From the NCBI RefSeq assembly GCF_037198285.1, contig NZ_CP147243.1, forward strand, positions 1-64,000: a stretch of 64,000 nt of DNA, read 5' to 3'. This document shows, in pieces, positions 1 through 9,213 of this stretch; position 1 is the stretch's first letter, and each line of letters begins with the position of its first letter. Source of the stretch: Haladaptatus sp. DJG-WS-42. Lineage in GTDB: Archaea > Halobacteriota > Halobacteria > Halobacteriales > Halococcaceae. The notes beneath the pieces were generated by a model. The model ran no database searches. It was not told the origin of the DNA and was given only the letters and a program-made list of their open reading frames with translations. The position numbers were made by a program, and so were the translations under genes.

Positions 1-870
<870 letters not shown>

Positions 871-876
871 CCATCC

Positions 877-2103
877 ATGGTTGGTGAAGCAAAGAATCCA
901 GAGACGAACACCGGGCCGTTGGACGGCGTGACCGTCTTAGACGCCTCGCGCGTGCTCGTCGGACCGTTCTGTACGATGCAGTTGGGCGACCTCGGTGCAG
1001 ACGTCATCAAAATCGAACGCCCTGACGGCGGCGACCAGACACGCGGCTGGCATCCGCCGACATACGGTGACTCAGAAGAGAGTGCCTACTACCTGAGCGT
1101 CAATCGCAACAAGCGCTCGATGACGCTCAACCTCGCGAGCGAAGACGGCCGCGAACTGTTCCGTGACCTCGCAAGCGAGGCAGACATCGTGGTCTCGAAC
1201 TTCCGCGTCGGCAAGATGGAAGACTGGGGTCTCGATTACGAGACGCTCCGAAAGGAGAATCCGGGCCTCGTCTACTGTGCGCTCTCGGGGTACGGCGAGT
1301 GGGGGCCAGACCGCGACCGCCCCGCCTACGACCTCATCATGCAGGCAGAAGGTGGGCTCATGAGCATCACCGGCGAAGAAGACGGCGCACCCGTCCGCGT
1401 CGGCGTCGCCATTGCGGACATCGGCGCGGGGATGTACGCCACCCAAGCCATCCTCGCTGCGTTGCTCGAACGTGAACTCGGCGATGGCACGGGCCAGAAA
1501 ATCGACGTCTCGCTGCTCGACGGGCAGGTGGCGTGGATGAGCTACATGGCCTCTAACTACTTCGCCACCGGAACCCCGCCGGGACGCATGGGGAGCAAAC
1601 ACCCGACGATTGCGCCGTATCAAGCGTTTCCAACGAAAGACGGCTACGTTGTCATCGCGGTTCCCTCGCCAAACCTGTGGCCGAAGTTCTGTGCGGCCAT
1701 CGACCGCGAAGACCTCGTCGACGACGAACGCTTTTCGGACAACGCCTCGCGTGTCGAAAACCGTGAGGTGCTCGATGCGTTGTTAGACGAGGAGTTCGCG
1801 CAGTTCACCACCCAAGAAATCCTCGGCACGATGGACGACTTTGGCGTCCCCGCGAGCGACGTAAAGGATATGGAAGACGTGTTCGAAAACCCGCAAGTCG
1901 AAGCCCGCGGGATGCATCAATCGGTTGCCCACCCGACCGCAGGCGACGTCGAAATGGCTGGCAGCCCGATGCACCTCTCGAAGACGCCGACAAGTATCCG
2001 CCAGCATCCGCCGTTGCTCGGCGAGCAGACCGCAGACATTCTCAAGGAGTACGGCTACACCGACGCGGACGTCGAACGGCTTGAAACCGACGGCATCATC
2101 TGA
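877..2103 (+). CDS. CaiB/BaiF family (class III) CoA-transferase
   Basis: Transfers CoA between carboxylic acids through an enzyme-bound anhydride. The 408-residue length and the order of motifs fit the family: LDGVTVLDASRVLVGP at the N-terminus, LGADVIKIERPDGGD near residue 40, the NRNKRSMTLNL segment, the RPAYDLIMQAEGG block (the Asp near residue 151 is the likely nucleophile) and GSKHPTIAPYQAF. The ATG at 877 lies 6 bases after the acyl-CoA dehydrogenase stop. That pairing suggests activation of a dicarboxylic acid (for example glutarate from succinyl-CoA) followed by its oxidation; this is inference from context. Substrate cannot be read from sequence. Confidence 0.92.
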   Translation: MVGEAKNPETNTGPLDGVTVLDASRVLVGPFCTMQLGDLGADVIKIERPDGGDQTRGWHPPTYGDSEESAYYLSVNRNKRSMTLNLASEDGRELFRDLASEADIVVSNFRVGKMEDWGLDYETLRKENPGLVYCALSGYGEWGPDRDRPAYDLIMQAEGGLMSITGEEDGAPVRVGVAIADIGAGMYATQAILAALLERELGDGTGQKIDVSLLDGQVAWMSYMASNYFATGTPPGRMGSKHPTIAPYQAFPTKDGYVVIAVPSPNLWPKFCAAIDREDLVDDERFSDNASRVENREVLDALLDEEFAQFTTQEILGTMDDFGVPASDVKDMEDVFENPQVEARGMHQSVAHPTAGDVEMAGSPMHLSKTPTSIRQHPPLLGEQTADILKEYGYTDADVERLETDGII

Positions 2104-2193
2104 GCGCCACCGTCTTTCTCTTTCTTCGCGCGCGGAAAGTAACATTATTTGATGAGACGAGTACGGCCGACACAGGTTGCCCCCATTATAGTG

Positions 2194-2232
2194 TTACTGG
2201 CCAGTAATACTGCCCAATAACACTGCCCAATA
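2194..2232. repeat. 14-bp palindrome plus tandem 11-bp repeat between convergent genes
   Basis: TTACTGGCCAGTAA (2194-2207) is a perfect palindrome. It is followed directly by two copies of ACTGCCCAATA (2209-2219 and 2222-2232) spaced 13 bases apart. They lie in the 159-base gap between the CoA-transferase and the convergently transcribed lipoprotein gene. No promoter is needed here, so a role in transcript ends or a protein-binding site is possible; neither is shown. Confidence 0.6.
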
Positions 2233-2262
2233 TTTGCAGGAGGTTGCGCCCGGTTTGCAGCC

Positions 2263-2928
2263 TCATTCGAGTGTTACCGTGAACCCCCACTCAGCCGATT
2301 CTTGCGCTGCGGTCTCCATCGACTCGGTCGGCACAACGTTGTAGCTGGTGGTGAAGTGGAAGTTTCCGACGGGGAGGCAGCCCTCGCCTTCGGGCGCTCC
2401 GTAGAGGTCAACCTTCTCCGAGATGGATACACCGGGGTCTACGGTGCGCGTTCGGTACTCCTCGGTGACGGCGATTGGCTCGTTGAGCCGCCAGCAGCCG
2501 GGCTTTGCGTCGTACCTGTCTGCCGCGGGCAGGAGCATCAACTGATTGTCGTCGTCCATTCTGTACTGGAAGAAGATGGCGCGTCCCTCGCCAACGGTGA
2601 GTTGCTCGTCGCTCGTGTTCGTGAGCGTGACCTTGAGCTGAGGTGGTGCATCCTCGGTCGCAACATCGTGGGTGACGCTCACGGCGAGTTTGAGCGGGAG
2701 GGCCGGTTGTGTATCAGTGGCGTGGAGGAAGAGGCCGGGACCACCTGTCCCTGCAGGCCGGGTTCCGCCTGCACCGTTGTCAGTGGTGTCGTTCGACCCG
2801 GGCATGCCGCCGTCGGTGCTGGTCGGTTCGGTCGTGTTTGGGTCAGCGTCGTTCGAGACACAGCCAGCGAAAAAGCCGGTGACTGCAAGCCCGCCAAGGC
2901 GGAGCAGCGAGCGTCGTGTTGGGGACAT
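2263..2928 (-). CDS. Tat-exported lipoprotein of unknown function
   Basis: A 221-residue protein with a twin-arginine signal (RRSLLRLGG, Arg5-Arg6), a hydrophobic stretch and a lipobox ending in Cys23 (FFAGC), so it should be exported folded and lipid-anchored on the outer face of the membrane. Residues 24-65 are a low-complexity Thr/Gly/Asp/Pro linker typical of haloarchaeal lipoproteins. The rest looks like a beta-sandwich (VTLTNTSDEQLTVGEG, then STSYNVV-like strands), resembling extracellular intracellular-protease-inhibitor-like or DUF4384-like folds only in general character. No catalytic motif seen. It stands alone between a convergent CoA-transferase and a divergent aldehyde:ferredoxin oxidoreductase. 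Function unknown. Confidence 0.75.
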   Translation of the reverse strand: MSPTRRSLLRLGGLAVTGFFAGCVSNDADPNTTEPTSTDGGMPGSNDTTDNGAGGTRPAGTGGPGLFLHATDTQPALPLKLAVSVTHDVATEDAPPQLKVTLTNTSDEQLTVGEGRAIFFQYRMDDDNQLMLLPAADRYDAKPGCWRLNEPIAVTEEYRTRTVDPGVSISEKVDLYGAPEGEGCLPVGNFHFTTSYNVVPTESMETAAQESAEWGFTVTLE

Positions 2929-3041
2929 GCTGTATGAAAGGACAGTTTGAGCATTAACTGTCGTGTAGGCTCAAACACCTCTTTGGTACATGGGTCGCCG
3001 TGACCAGTACTGTTTTTGCGGTACGAGCAAGAAGCCTGAGT

Positions 3042-4712
3042 ATGCTTCACGCACGCGGGCCACTGCTCTCTGTCGATGTGGGAGCGAAAACGACCGAGGA
3101 AGTGAACATCGACGACGCACTCACCCAGTTTATCGGCGGGCGGGGTCTCGCAACGCGACTCTCTCATGAGCGCACGCCGTTCGACGCAGATCCATTCGGC
3201 CCCGAAAATCGGCTTTACTTTACGACCGGGCCGATGCAAACCTCGAATATGAGTTTCACCGGGCGGATGAACGCGACCGCAATTTCACCGCTCACGAACG
3301 GGTTGCTCTCTTCGAATGCGGGCGGGTTCGTCTCGCGCAACTTCGGCGCAACGGGCTACAGCGCCGTCGAATTCGTCGGTCAGAGCGACGAGTTGCTCGC
3401 CGTCCACATCACCGACGAGGGCGTTACCTTCGAGGAGGTTCCTGACCTCGAAGAAGCGACCGTGAGCGAGACGGACGAGTACATGGCCGAACACCACGAC
3501 CTCGGCGAAGACCAACTCTGCGTCATCGGCCCTGCAGGCGAAAATCGCGTCCGCTTTGCGTCCATCATGACCTCAGAATCACGCGCGTTCGGCCGCGGGG
3601 GTCTCGGCGCGGTCATGGGTGCAAAAGGCATCAAAGCCATCAGCTTCGACGGTGACTCCACGCCAGACATCGAGATTTCTGCGACGCAGATGGATATCCA
3701 CCGCGAGGCCGCCACCTCAGACCACATCATGAAGCGACAGGGGACGACGAGCGTCACCGACCTCGCAAACGAGGTGGGTGCGTTCCCGACGAAATACTTC
3801 GCAGAGACCTCCTTCGAGGGAGCGAGCGGCATCAACGGCGACGCAGTCGAGTCAAAAAAGTACAAGAAAGGAACCTGCTCGTCGTGTGCGTTTGCGTGCA
3901 AACTCCCGACCAAAGACGAAGAAGCGGGTGTCGAAACCGAAGGCCCGGAATTCGAGACGGTGATGTCCTTCGGTTCGAACGCGCTCGTAGACGACATCGT
4001 TGACGTGATGAAATCGAACGAACTCTGCGACGAGTTCGGCGTCGACACCATCAGCGCTGGAGACGCAATTTCCGCGTACCTCGCCGCGAACGACGAGTTT
4101 GGCAACGTCTCACTCATCCACGAGTTAGTCGAGAAAATCGCCTATCGTGAAGGCGATGGCGACCTGCTCGCGGAGGGCATCGACCGCTTCCACGAAGAGC
4201 TCGGCGTCGAGAACTGGACGGTCAAAGGCATGGAATTCCCCGCCCACGACGGTCGCACCCTGAACGGACAGGGACTCTCCTTTGCCACCGCAAACCGCGG
4301 CGCAGACCACATGTACGCGACGTTTTACGCGCTCGAATACCCACTCGTGTCGCATAAGGACGCGCTCCCACCGGAGGGATTCGAGGGCAAACCAGCCGCA
4401 CTCATCGAAAAGGAGAACGTCATGGCGCTGAACGACAGCGGCATCGTCTGTAAGTTCTCGCGCGGGTCGATGAGTCCAGAGCGCTACGAAAACCTCTTCG
4501 ATGCGAGCTACGACGAGTTGCTTTCAGTCGGCAGTCGCGTGGTTGAACTCGAACGCCACTTCAACAACCAGCGTGGCTTCTCGCGGGCTGACGACGTACT
4601 CCCCTACGAGTTAGACGGCTTCGACGCGGCGCTCTCTGAGTACTACGAACTTCGGGGCTGGGCGGACAATGGCGTCGTGCCCGACGACGCAGTGACCGAA
4701 TTCGTCGCGTAG
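3042..4712 (+). CDS. aor: Aldehyde:ferredoxin oxidoreductase (tungsten/molybdenum pterin enzyme)
   Basis: Oxidises aldehydes to acids with ferredoxin as electron acceptor, using a W/Mo-bispterin and one 4Fe-4S cluster in the cytoplasm. The N-terminal domain has FIGGRGLATRL and the pterin-binding region with TGPMQTSNMSFTGRMNA. The cluster ligands are C279-x2-C282-x3-C286 and a distant C470 in DSGIVCKF, all present. ATG 3042 is chosen because the family starts right before the LLSVDVG strand; an in-frame GTG at 3000 would add 14 unsupported residues. At 556 residues it is slightly short of the usual 600-620. No partner ferredoxin or cofactor gene adjoins, and the next gene on the same strand is an unknown small protein. 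Confidence 0.93.
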   Translation: MLHARGPLLSVDVGAKTTEEVNIDDALTQFIGGRGLATRLSHERTPFDADPFGPENRLYFTTGPMQTSNMSFTGRMNATAISPLTNGLLSSNAGGFVSRNFGATGYSAVEFVGQSDELLAVHITDEGVTFEEVPDLEEATVSETDEYMAEHHDLGEDQLCVIGPAGENRVRFASIMTSESRAFGRGGLGAVMGAKGIKAISFDGDSTPDIEISATQMDIHREAATSDHIMKRQGTTSVTDLANEVGAFPTKYFAETSFEGASGINGDAVESKKYKKGTCSSCAFACKLPTKDEEAGVETEGPEFETVMSFGSNALVDDIVDVMKSNELCDEFGVDTISAGDAISAYLAANDEFGNVSLIHELVEKIAYREGDGDLLAEGIDRFHEELGVENWTVKGMEFPAHDGRTLNGQGLSFATANRGADHMYATFYALEYPLVSHKDALPPEGFEGKPAALIEKENVMALNDSGIVCKFSRGSMSPERYENLFDASYDELLSVGSRVVELERHFNNQRGFSRADDVLPYELDGFDAALSEYYELRGWADNGVVPDDAVTEFVA

Positions 4713-4752
4713 AAGCGTGCGTTTTTGTAGTCGCTCGCCCAGAGCATGACCC

Positions 4753-5118
4753 ATGCCTGAATCATTTGCCGATACTCTTCCGAACAATCCCGTCCCGGCG
4801 AGCCTCGCTGACGATTTAGAAGCCCTAGACGGTATCGAACAGTGCGTCGCCGTCCGCGGAAATTTTGAGGGCGAAGAGCTCGCCTATCAGTTGCTTATCA
4901 ACATCGTCGACAGAGGCCTGCTCGCGCTTCATTTTGACGACGACGGGGGGTGGCAAGTGGTGTACGATTCGGCGGATGAAGACCCTGACAGTATCGAATC
5001 AGACGAAACCGTGTATCGCCACGCACACAACGCACTCTACGAACTCGCGCCAGCGGATCCTGATTCGAACCACTACGAAACGACGCCGACGTTCTGGTCG
5101 CCGCCAGAAGACCAGTAA
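4753..5118 (+). CDS. Conserved acidic haloarchaeal protein, function unknown
   Basis: A 121-residue, very acidic soluble protein with no signal peptide or membrane segment. It has an alternating strand/helix pattern (GIEQCVAVRGNF, YQLLINIVDRGLLALHFDD, GWQVVYDS) and a helix near the C-terminus (HAHNALYELAP). I do not recognise a domain. It follows the aldehyde oxidoreductase by 40 bases on the same strand and its stop codon abuts the stop of the convergent aldolase without a single spacer base. Codon use matches neighbours, so it is likely a real gene. Confidence 0.7.
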   Translation: MPESFADTLPNNPVPASLADDLEALDGIEQCVAVRGNFEGEELAYQLLINIVDRGLLALHFDDDGGWQVVYDSADEDPDSIESDETVYRHAHNALYELAPADPDSNHYETTPTFWSPPEDQ

Positions 5119-5907
5119 CTATGTCTGTCGCCCGTCCGCAGCCAACCATCCTTCGACTGCGCCTTTGAGGGCGCCAGTCGTGCTCCCAATGTTGAGGAGT
5201 TGATAGCCGGTTTTCGCCTTCTCGTTTACGTCGTCCATTCCAAAGCCGAGGCCGCCAAGTGGAACGCCAGCTTCGACGGCTGCTGTGCGGATGGTTTCGA
5301 CAGCTTCGGTCACGACTGCGTGGTCTATGTCACCGGGATGCCCATAGGCAACTGAGAGGTCGAGCGGCCCGGCGAAGACGAATCCCAACGCTGGAACCGC
5401 GAGGATTTCGTCGATGTGTTCGACGGCTTCGCGGGTTTCGATGGTCACGCCAATCACCGTCTCCGTGTCTTCGCTTCCGACGTAGTCCGCTGCAAGTCCC
5501 CATCGTGCGGCACGCGGACTTGCAAGTCCGCGCTCGCCCGCGGCGTCGCGGTAGCGAAATTGTGTCGCGCTAACAGCGTCTTCGACTTCTTCGACTGTCT
5601 TCACGCGCGAGAGAAACAAGTTTCTCGCGCCGACATCGAGCGCCTTTCGAATCAAGCCAGGTTCCGTCGAAGGAAGGCGGACGAGCAGTTCGGTGTCAAC
5701 CAATTCCGCCGCACGAAGCAGTTCGGTCAACCGTTCACCGTCCCACGGGCTCGGGCCACCGTGTTCGAAATCAATCCACACGAAGTCAAGGCCGAGTTCG
5801 CCGTAGAACTCGACCAGCGTCGGGCTGTATGTGTTATCGAGAATCCCAAGAGCAACGTTCCCCGATTCCAACGTCTTGCGGAGGGTGTTCTGTCGAAGCG
5901 TCTCCAT
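5119..5907 (-). CDS. HpcH/HpaI family class II aldolase
   Basis: Metal-dependent aldolase that cleaves or forms 2-keto-3-hydroxy acids (4-hydroxy-2-oxoheptanedioate or 2-keto-3-deoxysugar-acid type). The 262-residue TIM barrel has the family landmarks in order: LGLDFVWIDFEHGG with the general-base His49, LLVRLPS with the phosphate/carboxylate Arg near 77, GVTIETREAVEHID carrying the metal-binding Glu, and FAGPLDLSVAYG with the metal-binding Asp. Length matches the family. It is convergent with the preceding small gene and has the large gene-free tract behind its start, so it is probably a single-gene transcript. Precise substrate unknown. Confidence 0.9.
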   Translation of the reverse strand: METLRQNTLRKTLESGNVALGILDNTYSPTLVEFYGELGLDFVWIDFEHGGPSPWDGERLTELLRAAELVDTELLVRLPSTEPGLIRKALDVGARNLFLSRVKTVEEVEDAVSATQFRYRDAAGERGLASPRAARWGLAADYVGSEDTETVIGVTIETREAVEHIDEILAVPALGFVFAGPLDLSVAYGHPGDIDHAVVTEAVETIRTAAVEAGVPLGGLGFGMDDVNEKAKTGYQLLNIGSTTGALKGAVEGWLAADGRQT

Positions 5908-7601
5908 ACATCCTCCTCGTTGACTGGGGAGAAAACTCTGCGTCTCGCCGTGGATACCAGCGGCTCACTCCCATTGAGGTGCTTGGGCGTAAGGTCGCCC
6001 AAGCTGGCTGCTGGTATCCTACGTCAGCAACCAACTGGTCGTTTGCAGTGGCGAGGGAAGTACGTTCTGAAACTCACGCGAATAGGTAAATGGAGACAAT
6101 CTTGGACGCGACAATTCAATATAGCAAAATACAGTTTATGCGTTGGTATGGGGACAAACCTATTCGAAAAATTTCGCCACTTACAGTCACACCACCGCCA
6201 AAATGAGGTGGGCCGAAGAATTTGGGCCAACGATCGCGGCATGGTGAGCGTGTAAAGAACCCACAGTCATTTCGGCGCACCGTTTTGCTGCAATTCGTTC
6301 TCCGCGCCTGACAGGCGTTCTGTGCGAATTCTCGGTATGGCTGTACGCTGAGCCGTATTTCCGGCTGTGATAAGATACAGGCCGCCTTGTACGGCCAATT
6401 TTCTGCCGTGTTGTCCGAGAACTCGACTCGCCGTCTACGGGTTGCGCCACCCCCTCGGACGGTGCTTTTGCGTATTTTGTGTTCTCCGTGTAGAGCAGCT
6501 GGGTTGGATGGCTCTTTTGGAATCGTTTGCTCGTAACCTCAATCTCACAGTCATCCTCCTGCGCCTGTTGTGTGCATTGCTGCTGCGGGTGTGTTGGTAG
6601 ACGCTGAACCCATTGAACTGCACTCTGGACCACTGTGGCGCTGTGTGTGCCCATCTATAGCGTGTCGACTGGCAAAGCGTCCGTACGCGTCGAGTTCGTT
6701 GTAGTTTGCGAGTGGCCACTCGAAAGACCGCGAACCACGTTCACGCGTTCAATAATAGTCTGCAATCGCAGAGTGTAGAACCACTGAGAAAATCCCTTGT
6801 CCCATGCTAGCAATACACATGATATGCAAACCCACAACCTTAGTCCACTCAGTGAAATCTCGGCTGGTCGAACACACACAGATGCTGAACGGCTGAGTTT
6901 TCGGGTGGCGTGGCTGACAACCCACTTCACAGCCGGGAACTCTAGGACCCCATCCTACGCACGAAACTCCGGGGGTTTGCATGGTGAGAATGCACCTCCG
7001 TGATAACCGGCCAATTTCGTCCATTTGAGCCGAAAATTGGCAGTATTTCCCCTTCCCAAAGCCGGCAAATATCGATAGGTGTAAAAATATAATTATTCAG
7101 ATATATGGGCGGAATTTCGTATTTTCTCAAGAGTATTACGGACGCATATTTCACTCCCCATTTCCTCTAATTTCAGTCCGACAGAAGCAGCTTGTTCAGC
7201 GCTCGATTTGGGTGGGCCATAGGTCGGTATTTGTGAATGTATTACCCACTCATCAAGCGGCATACTGTGGGTACAATAGCGACCGGTTTGAACCGTGGTC
7301 CCCAGCCAAACTACCATCTATTTGATACAGTAATTTATTTGTGGTGACTGCCACATTTGGGCCAATATACTGATCTGTAAAGCTCGATCAGTTCCACTCT
7401 GAATAATTATGTTGGAACGATACCAACGCAATTATAGAATTTATAGCCAGTATTGTGGACCTAATTGAGTGAATATGGAGTCCCAAATATACGGATTAAA
7501 TCATATTTCGACCTCTATTTGAGTGCCATAGCTCATGATAAGATACTTTATCCAGGTATGTGGGGATACACTGATTAGGGTGGCGTGAGTGTTCAAAAGT
7601 A
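5908..7601. other. 1.7-kb AT-richer tract without a convincing gene
   Basis: No open frame here has haloarchaeal codon bias or a recognisable domain. The possible short frames are low-complexity or carry improbable composition (many Arg/Ser/His/Gln). Composition becomes clearly more AT-rich from about 6100 onward, and most of all from 7080 to 7600. The tract carries a nested hairpin (5952-6019), a smaller bulged hairpin (arms 7010-7019 and 7031-7041), and probably the promoter of the downstream DUF5805 gene. A minus-strand frame at 7093-7317 looks slightly protein-like in its last 50 residues and could be a decayed remnant, but I cannot support it as a gene. Confidence 0.6.
5952..6019. repeat. 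Nested inverted repeat / strong hairpin
   Basis: Outer arms GGATACCAGC (5952-5961) and GCTGGTATCC (6010-6019) are perfect complements. Inside them GCTTGGGCG (5981-5989) and CGCCCAAGC (5996-6004) form a second perfect 9-bp stem closed by a 6-base loop. The 68-base unit lies 45 bases upstream of the aldolase start, so it could be a divergent structured RNA, a mobile-element end or a leader element. Nothing in it identifies which. Confidence 0.75.
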
Positions 7602-8003
7602 ATGACTGATGTCGAGGCCGACACCGAGCGAACGGTGGTCAAAACGTATCTGCCATCCTACCAGAAAGAAATTTGGCAGGAACATGCAGCCGAATTAGAC
7701 ATGAGCCAGAGCGAGTACGTGAGAGCCATGGTACAGGCCGGGAGAAAGGGGTTCGAAGCTGACCCTTCGGAAGCCCGTTCTACACCCTCAAACCCTGGGG
7801 GTGATGGGCTCGAAACACGCATCCTCTCGCTCCTCGAAAATGGGCAATATTTGTCGTGGGATGGGCTCGTCGAAGAACTATCAAATTCGTTTGAAGACCG
7901 GCTCGAATCGGCGCTCGATTCACTCCAGCAAGCCAATCGAATCCAGTACTCGGGACGCCACGGCGGATACACCATTTCTGGAGGTATGAATGGGCGTCAG
8001 TAA
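7602..8003 (+). CDS. DUF5805 family protein (RHH-like N-terminus), recombinase partner
   Basis: A 133-residue protein. The N-terminal part (TVVKTYLPSYQKEIWQEHAAELDMSQSEYVRAMVQAG, given here as a strand then two helices at residues 11-47) reads as a ribbon-helix-helix DNA-binding module. The C-terminal part (residues 70-125, with RILSLLENGQYLSWDGL and SLQQANRIQYSGRHGGY) looks like a small winged helix. Proteins of this type (DUF5805) are commonly found immediately before XerC/D-like integrases in haloarchaea. Here the gene overlaps the recombinase by 14 bases, which implies translational coupling. A role as recombinase directionality or autoregulatory factor is inference. Confidence 0.8.
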   Translation: MTDVEADTERTVVKTYLPSYQKEIWQEHAAELDMSQSEYVRAMVQAGRKGFEADPSEARSTPSNPGGDGLETRILSLLENGQYLSWDGLVEELSNSFEDRLESALDSLQQANRIQYSGRHGGYTISGGMNGRQ

Positions 8004-9045
8004 CCAGACCGACGCGACAGCAGACCCGGTGGGATACTTCCTCCAAGACATGGTCTATCACGGCAAAAGCGAACGGACGAGAAACGCCTACGAACGGGTA
8101 TTACGGGAGTTTGAGGCGTTTTTAGCCGACGGGTCGCGCAATCCGCGCGGCACGGCCATCACCCCCGCCGACGCAGGCCAACGCGACTGCATGGCGTGGG
8201 TACACACCATGCGCGGGCGGCTCGCAGAGAGCACGGTCGCCACCTACGCTTCCTACCTCCACCGGTTTTACGCCTATATGACCCAAGTCGGAGCGTTCGA
8301 TTCGAACCCCATGACCCTCGTCCGTGAAGAGATGGACGAACGCATCAACAAGGACCCGACGCGCCGCGAGATCACACTCCCCGCAATGCGTGAGTTCGTC
8401 CAAGGACTTGGCCACCCGCTCGAACAGGCGGTTGTCGTCACGCTGCTCAAAACTGGGATGCGTGTTGGCGAACTCTGCAACGTCGATTGCAGGGACATTC
8501 ACATCGAAGACGAATGGGTGAAATCAACATACGATAGCTCGATTCGAGTGGCAATCGAAGCGCGTCCGAACTCGTTGTTCGTCGCCAGTGAGCCGTCTCG
8601 CGGACTGGTCGTAAACGGCGAAAAACGCACCGCGTCGAACAAGCGCAAACGAGATACGGTGATACCAATCGACGCGGAGCTGCGTCGCGTGCTGAAACGC
8701 TGGCTCGCAATCCGGCCAGACGCGGCGTCTTCGGCCGCTCCACTCTTCGTGAGCACCGGTGACGAATGGGGCAAGCGACTGACTCCCGAGATGGTGCGCG
8801 CGATGGTCAAAACCCATGCACGAGAGGCCGGTTGGTACCGCTCAGGCGGCGGTGCAGAAGAGAACGTCACGCCCCACTACTTTCGCCACTTTTTCACCAC
8901 GCACCTCCGGGACGCAACGGGCGAGCGCGGCGTCGTGAAGTACCTCCGTGGCGACGTCGCAGAAGACATCATCGACACCTACACCCACAACTGGGGCGAC
9001 CGCGTGCGCGAGGTCTACGCGGAAAACATTTATTCGTTGCTGTAG
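7990..9045 (+). CDS. Tyrosine-type recombinase/integrase (XerC/D-like)
   Basis: Site-specific DNA recombinase of 351 residues. The N-terminal SAM-like core-binding domain (residues 15-110) is followed by a catalytic domain with R158 in KTGMRVGEL, H296-x-x-R299 in HYFRHFF, and Tyr331 in DTYTHNW, the expected nucleophile. The usual second His is replaced in this family by the RGDVAEDII segment. The start ATG lies inside the end of the DUF5805 gene, so both are one operon. No matching attachment-site repeats or phage/plasmid genes were found nearby, so it may be a chromosomal housekeeping recombinase rather than an integration marker. Confidence 0.9.
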   Translation: MGVSNQTDATADPVGYFLQDMVYHGKSERTRNAYERVLREFEAFLADGSRNPRGTAITPADAGQRDCMAWVHTMRGRLAESTVATYASYLHRFYAYMTQVGAFDSNPMTLVREEMDERINKDPTRREITLPAMREFVQGLGHPLEQAVVVTLLKTGMRVGELCNVDCRDIHIEDEWVKSTYDSSIRVAIEARPNSLFVASEPSRGLVVNGEKRTASNKRKRDTVIPIDAELRRVLKRWLAIRPDAASSAAPLFVSTGDEWGKRLTPEMVRAMVKTHAREAGWYRSGGGAEENVTPHYFRHFFTTHLRDATGERGVVKYLRGDVAEDIIDTYTHNWGDRVREVYAENIYSLL

Positions 9046-9213
9046 ACACAACACAATTTGACCGTTGGTTGTGCGACGTGTAAAGTGCATGTTGCTATAT
9101 CGAAACTACCAATGTGGCCACCGCGAAATAGTTAAAATATCAGCATAAGTGGGCGGGTTACTCTCGGTGGGGTTGAGCCAATCTATTTGCGCTGTGTCAT
9201 TGATAGCCATACA

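Noticed and set aside
2679-3239. 186-codon minus-strand frame across the lipoprotein gene start and the oxidoreductase gene
   Set aside because: It is a shadow of the real genes on both strands, with Arg/Pro/His-rich residues typical of out-of-frame haloarchaeal DNA.
6187-6654. 155-codon minus-strand frame with many His, Gln and Arg
   Set aside because: Low-complexity composition and no continuous structure; typical of open frames in non-coding AT-richer haloarchaeal DNA.
7280-7300. GGTTTGAACC as a possible tRNA T-arm
   Set aside because: No acceptor, D-arm or anticodon-arm pairing is found around it, so no tRNA is supported.
7093-7317. 74-codon minus-strand frame in the gene-free tract
   Set aside because: Codon use and amino-acid make-up differ from genes of this genome, there is no ribosome-binding or TATA signal at the right distance, and no domain is visible. 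Kept only as a possible remnant in the tract description.
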